The position numbers and the translations under genes were made by a program. The notes below the pieces were generated by a model that did no database searches, had not been told where the DNA came from, and was given only the letters and a program-made list of their open reading frames with translations. A DNA stretch of 64,000 nt, taken from assembly GCA_002478265.1 (NCBI GenBank), contig DLNC01000035.1, positions 1 through 64,000 on the forward strand, given 5' to 3'. The stretch comes from Syntrophaceae bacterium UBA7520 (GTDB taxonomy: Bacteria > Desulfobacterota > Syntrophia > Syntrophales > Smithellaceae). Below, piece after piece: positions 61,269-64,000 of this stretch (positions are counted from its first letter, which is position 1; each line of letters starts with the position of its first letter).

Positions 61269-62606
61269 GTGCAAGAAATACTAACAGTATCTCAACTCAA
61301 CGATAACATTAAATATATCCTGGAGGAAACGTTTGGTTTTGTCTGGGTGGAGGGGGAAATTTCCAATTTGCGCCGGCCGCAGTCCGGGCATATTTATTTT
61401 ACGCTGAAAGATGAGCAAAGCCAGGTCAGGGCCGTTTACTTCAGGCAGTTCGGACGTTACCGGCAGGGTCTTTCTTTTGAACTGGAGGAGGGGCTGCGTG
61501 TCGTTTGCCGGGTTAAGGTAAGCGTTTATCCGCCGCGGGGCGAATATCAGTTGATTGTAGAGTCTGCCGAGCCCAGAGGCATCGGCGCGCTGCAAAAATT
61601 ATTTGAGCAGCTCAAGGCAAGGCTTGCCGCCGAGGGGTTGTTCGACGAGCAATACAAGAAATCCATTCCCTTTCTGCCGTCCGCAATTGGTGTAATCACT
61701 TCTCCGACGGGCGCTGTAATCAGAGATATATTGAACGTCACGCGAAGGAGATTTTCATCTGTTGACCTGATAATTGCGCCGGTGCGGGTACAGGGAACAG
61801 AAGCGGCCGGAGAAATTATACAGGCGTTGCGCAATCTGCACGCGGACGGGAGGGCGGACGTTATCATTATCGCCCGCGGCGGCGGTTCGCTGGAGGATTT
61901 TGCTCCGTTCAACGACGAAGCTGTGGCCAGGGAAATATTCCGTTCTTCCATACCGATAATTTCCGCCGTCGGTCACGAGACTGATTTTACCATCTGCGAT
62001 TTTGTGGCTGATCTGCGCGCGCCCACGCCCTCTGCGGCCGCGGAGATGGCCGTGCCGGAGAGGAAAGATTTGCGGCAAAAATTGCGAAAACTTGATTCCC
62101 GAATGAAGGTGGCTCTGAGGCGTTATCTGGAGGAGAAAAATGGCGCTCTCGAAGACCTCAAGGCGAGGATTAAAGACCCGCGCCGATTACTGGCGGATTG
62201 GCAGATACACCTCGATGTTCTCAGAGACAGGCTCAAGGTATCCTTTGACCACCGTAAAAAGAATCTTTACAACGAGCTGGGCCGGTTAGAGTTGCGATTT
62301 CTTCACAGAAGTCCGCTTCGCCTCGTAGAACGGGAAAAAGAAAAAATTAATAACATCAACAAGGATTTACAGGGGCATTTCGGGCGACGCCTGTTTTTAC
62401 TTAAAGAGAGGGTGCTGAAAAACACGACGCTTTTGGAGTCGCTGAATCCTTTGCAGGTTTTGCGACGTGGTTACAGCATCACCAGGCGCCTGACTGACAA
62501 TATTATTGTCCGCAGGGCCGACGCGCTGCGTATCGGTGATGATATAAGCATACAACTGGCGCGCGGATGCATTGACGCTAAAGTGCAAAAAATATCGCAG
62601 GAGTAA
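61269..62606 (+). CDS. xseA: exodeoxyribonuclease VII large subunit
   Basis: About 445 residues. Degrades single-stranded DNA with XseB. The OB-fold start QEILTVSQLNDNIKYILEETFGFVWVEGEISNLRRPQSGHIYFTLKD, the nuclease core IGVITSPTGAVIRDILNVTRRRF, IIARGGGSLEDFAPFNDEAVAR, ISAVGHETDFTICDFVADLRAPTPSAAAEMAVP and the long coiled coil (about 265-400) are all typical. I start it at the GTG at 61269 with GCGAGG upstream; the TTG at 61239 is possible. First gene of xseA-xseB-ispA-dxs. Confidence 0.93.
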   Translation: MQEILTVSQLNDNIKYILEETFGFVWVEGEISNLRRPQSGHIYFTLKDEQSQVRAVYFRQFGRYRQGLSFELEEGLRVVCRVKVSVYPPRGEYQLIVESAEPRGIGALQKLFEQLKARLAAEGLFDEQYKKSIPFLPSAIGVITSPTGAVIRDILNVTRRRFSSVDLIIAPVRVQGTEAAGEIIQALRNLHADGRADVIIIARGGGSLEDFAPFNDEAVAREIFRSSIPIISAVGHETDFTICDFVADLRAPTPSAAAEMAVPERKDLRQKLRKLDSRMKVALRRYLEEKNGALEDLKARIKDPRRLLADWQIHLDVLRDRLKVSFDHRKKNLYNELGRLELRFLHRSPLRLVEREKEKINNINKDLQGHFGRRLFLLKERVLKNTTLLESLNPLQVLRRGYSITRRLTDNIIVRRADALRIGDDISIQLARGCIDAKVQKISQE

Positions 62607-62609
62607 AAA

Positions 62610-62840
62610 ATGGCCAAGGAAAAATTTGAAGACGCTTTGCAGAAGCTGGAAGACATAGTAAAAAAAATGGAAGAAGGAGACATGACGCTGGAGGATTCCA
62701 TGAAATCATTCGAAGAGGGAATTAAGCTTATCCGTTTTTGCTCCGCCAAGCTGGAAGAAACGCAAAGGCGCGTGGAAACGCTGATGGGTCAGGATGGATC
62801 GTTGCTGGTAAAAAATTTTCAGGAAGAAGAAAGTGATTGA
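62610..62840 (+). CDS. xseB: exodeoxyribonuclease VII small subunit
   Basis: 76 residues, almost all helical: FEDALQKLEDIVKKMEEGDMTLEDSMKSFEEGIKLIRFCSAKLEETQRRV. Binds and caps the coiled coil of XseA. Three bases after xseA; its stop overlaps the GTG start of ispA. Confidence 0.93.
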   Translation: MAKEKFEDALQKLEDIVKKMEEGDMTLEDSMKSFEEGIKLIRFCSAKLEETQRRVETLMGQDGSLLVKNFQEEESD

Positions 62841-63738
62841 AAAAGATCGGGAGTTTCTACAGGCTTATCTGCAGGACCGACGCAACCTGGTGGAAGAAGC
62901 GCTCCAAGAATATCTCGCCGGCCTGGCAGGCGAACGGGAAGATATTTACCGGGCAATCCATTACAGTGTTTTCGCCGGAGGCAAAAGGATACGGCCGATT
63001 TTATGTTTGGCGGCGGTTGACGCTTTGGGCGGAAATTTGGCCGTGGCGATGCCCGTGGCCTGCGCTTTGGAGTTTATCCATACTTATTCCCTGATTCATG
63101 ATGATTTGCCGGCAATGGACGATGATGATTTACGACGCGGCAAGCCCACCAGCCACAAAGTTTTCGGCGAAGCTCTCGCTATCTTGGCGGGCGACGGACT
63201 TTTGACCGAGGCTTTTGTGCTTCTTTCCCGGGCGGAGAAAATCATGCTTCCCGCGCAGAAGCGACTTAACATTATACATGAAATAGCATATGCCGCGGGA
63301 GTTTCCGGAATGGTAGGCGGACAGGTTCTTGATATCCTCTGTGAAAAAATCGCTCCGGATGAAAATATTTTGAGCGAAATTCACCGGCGCAAAACAGGGG
63401 CTTTAATTGTTGCTTCCTTAAACGCCGCTTCCATAATTTGCGGCGCCACAAAAAGCAGGAAAAGCGCCCTGAGCGATTATGGCCTAAATGTCGGAATGGC
63501 CTTTCAAATTGCCGACGATATTCTCAATGTTACTGGGGATAGCCTGTTGTTGGGCAAGGAAACCGGAAGTGACGCTGCGCGCGGCAAGATGACCTATCCC
63601 TCTGTGCTCGGCATAGAAGAAGCCAAAAGAAAACTGCATCAGCATGTAGAGGAGGCGATTGGCAGCCTCGCCGATTTTGATGAACGCGCGCGTCCTTTAC
63701 GGCTCATTGCCCGCTATATAGAAGAAAGGCAAAAGTAG
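62833..63738 (+). CDS. ispA: (2E,6E)-farnesyl diphosphate synthase
   Basis: 301 residues. Condenses isopentenyl and dimethylallyl diphosphate to geranyl and farnesyl diphosphate. Motifs: FAGGKRIRPIL near 48, first Asp-rich motif HDDLPAMDDDDLRRGKPTSHK near 90, and the second AFQIADDILNVTGD near 222, where the usual final Asp (DDILD) is Asn. GTG start inside the xseB end, so translation is coupled. It feeds isoprenoid and undecaprenyl carrier synthesis, which the polysaccharide genes need. Confidence 0.92.
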   Translation: MIEKDREFLQAYLQDRRNLVEEALQEYLAGLAGEREDIYRAIHYSVFAGGKRIRPILCLAAVDALGGNLAVAMPVACALEFIHTYSLIHDDLPAMDDDDLRRGKPTSHKVFGEALAILAGDGLLTEAFVLLSRAEKIMLPAQKRLNIIHEIAYAAGVSGMVGGQVLDILCEKIAPDENILSEIHRRKTGALIVASLNAASIICGATKSRKSALSDYGLNVGMAFQIADDILNVTGDSLLLGKETGSDAARGKMTYPSVLGIEEAKRKLHQHVEEAIGSLADFDERARPLRLIARYIEERQK

Positions 63739-63765
63739 ATTATAAAATAAGGAAGGACATTTGTT

Positions 63766-64000
63766 TTGGTCAAACAGCCGGAAATAGTAGATTACAGCGT
63801 GCTGGAGAAAGTTAATTTTCCGCAAGATCTGAAGACGCTGACGATTGCGGAGCTCAACACGCTGGCGCAAGAAATCAGGGATTTGATTATTAACACGGTG
63901 GCCTCGCGCGGCGGACATCTGGCCTCTTCGCTGGGTGCGGTGGAGCTGGCGCTGGCGCTGCATTTTGTTTTTAACACACCGCAAGACAAAATTGTTTGGG
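63766..64000 (+). CDS. dxs: 1-deoxy-D-xylulose-5-phosphate synthase (5' part only)
   Basis: Starts at TTG 63766 with AAGGAAGG nine bases upstream and runs off the right edge after 78 residues. The N-terminal Dxs sequence is clear: FPQDLKTLTIAELNTLAQEIRDLII, then RGGHLASSLGAVELALALHFVFNTPQD, the first thiamine-diphosphate contact region. First enzyme of the MEP isoprenoid pathway. Fourth gene of the xse-isp operon. The rest of the protein is outside the window. Confidence 0.88.
   Translation, partial: MVKQPEIVDYSVLEKVNFPQDLKTLTIAELNTLAQEIRDLIINTVASRGGHLASSLGAVELALALHFVFNTPQDKIVW

Overview
The window looks like the chromosome of a strictly anaerobic Desulfobacterota (old Deltaproteobacteria), perhaps a Syntrophus/Smithella-type syntroph. 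This is an inference from gene content: a complete Mla lipid-transport operon, an ADP-forming acyl-CoA synthetase, an exosortase-type polysaccharide deacetylase, paired PilT-like ATPases, a bacterial deoxyhypusine-synthase homologue, and two genes read through an in-frame UGA as selenocysteine. No rRNA, phage, CRISPR or insertion sequence is visible.

Region 1 (1-9.6 kb) is AT-rich and holds the end of an envelope polysaccharide locus: three GT4 glycosyltransferases, two GalE paralogues, a radical SAM/SPASM protein, a GNAT protein, a DUF3473-type deacetylase and a VanZ protein. The second galE is flanked by a broken glycosyltransferase start and a broken radical SAM C-terminus, the scars of an old tandem duplication followed by deletion. 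Region 2 (9.6-17.3 kb) is accessory. It has degenerate purine-rich repeats, palindromic GTCATTGCGA elements, a truncated nucleotidyltransferase toxin-like pair behind a four-site palindromic operator, an AAA/DUF4143 ATPase, a seven-PAS LuxR-type regulator and a WecA-like initiating transferase. Region 3 (17.3-23.6 kb) has a YjbH-like outer-membrane protein, small exported proteins, an exported beta-propeller and DinB.

Region 4 (23.6-31.3 kb) is mlaE-F-D-C-A, then an outer-membrane protein whose best start is ACG, a membrane protein and a TonB-dependent receptor. MlaF carries an unusual C-terminal degenerate GGDEF-like domain. Region 5 (31.3-46.1 kb) is mostly housekeeping: nitroreductase, Pgi, transketolase, CutA, an rRNA/tRNA methyltransferase, TerC, a selenocysteine CoA-disulfide-reductase-like flavoprotein, Lgt, TrxB, an M23 peptidase, a histidine-kinase-like protein with Lys in place of the phospho-acceptor His, and an acyl-CoA synthetase.

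Region 6 (46.4-55.4 kb) has YhbY, HU, EttA, an overlapping CcdA/TlpA/PspC/MBL operon, tRNA-Leu, RibF, Asd, a 3-methyladenine glycosylase and an AI-2E-type permease. Region 7 (55.6-64 kb) has a HesB-like selenoprotein, a TPR protein, a degenerate receiver, two PilT-like ATPases, tRNA-Ala, the deoxyhypusine-synthase homologue, and the classical xseA-xseB-ispA-dxs isoprenoid/DNA-repair operon running off the right edge.

The strongest discoveries are the two UGA-containing genes with matching bSECIS hairpins, the MlaF-GGDEF fusion and the duplication scars around galE2.
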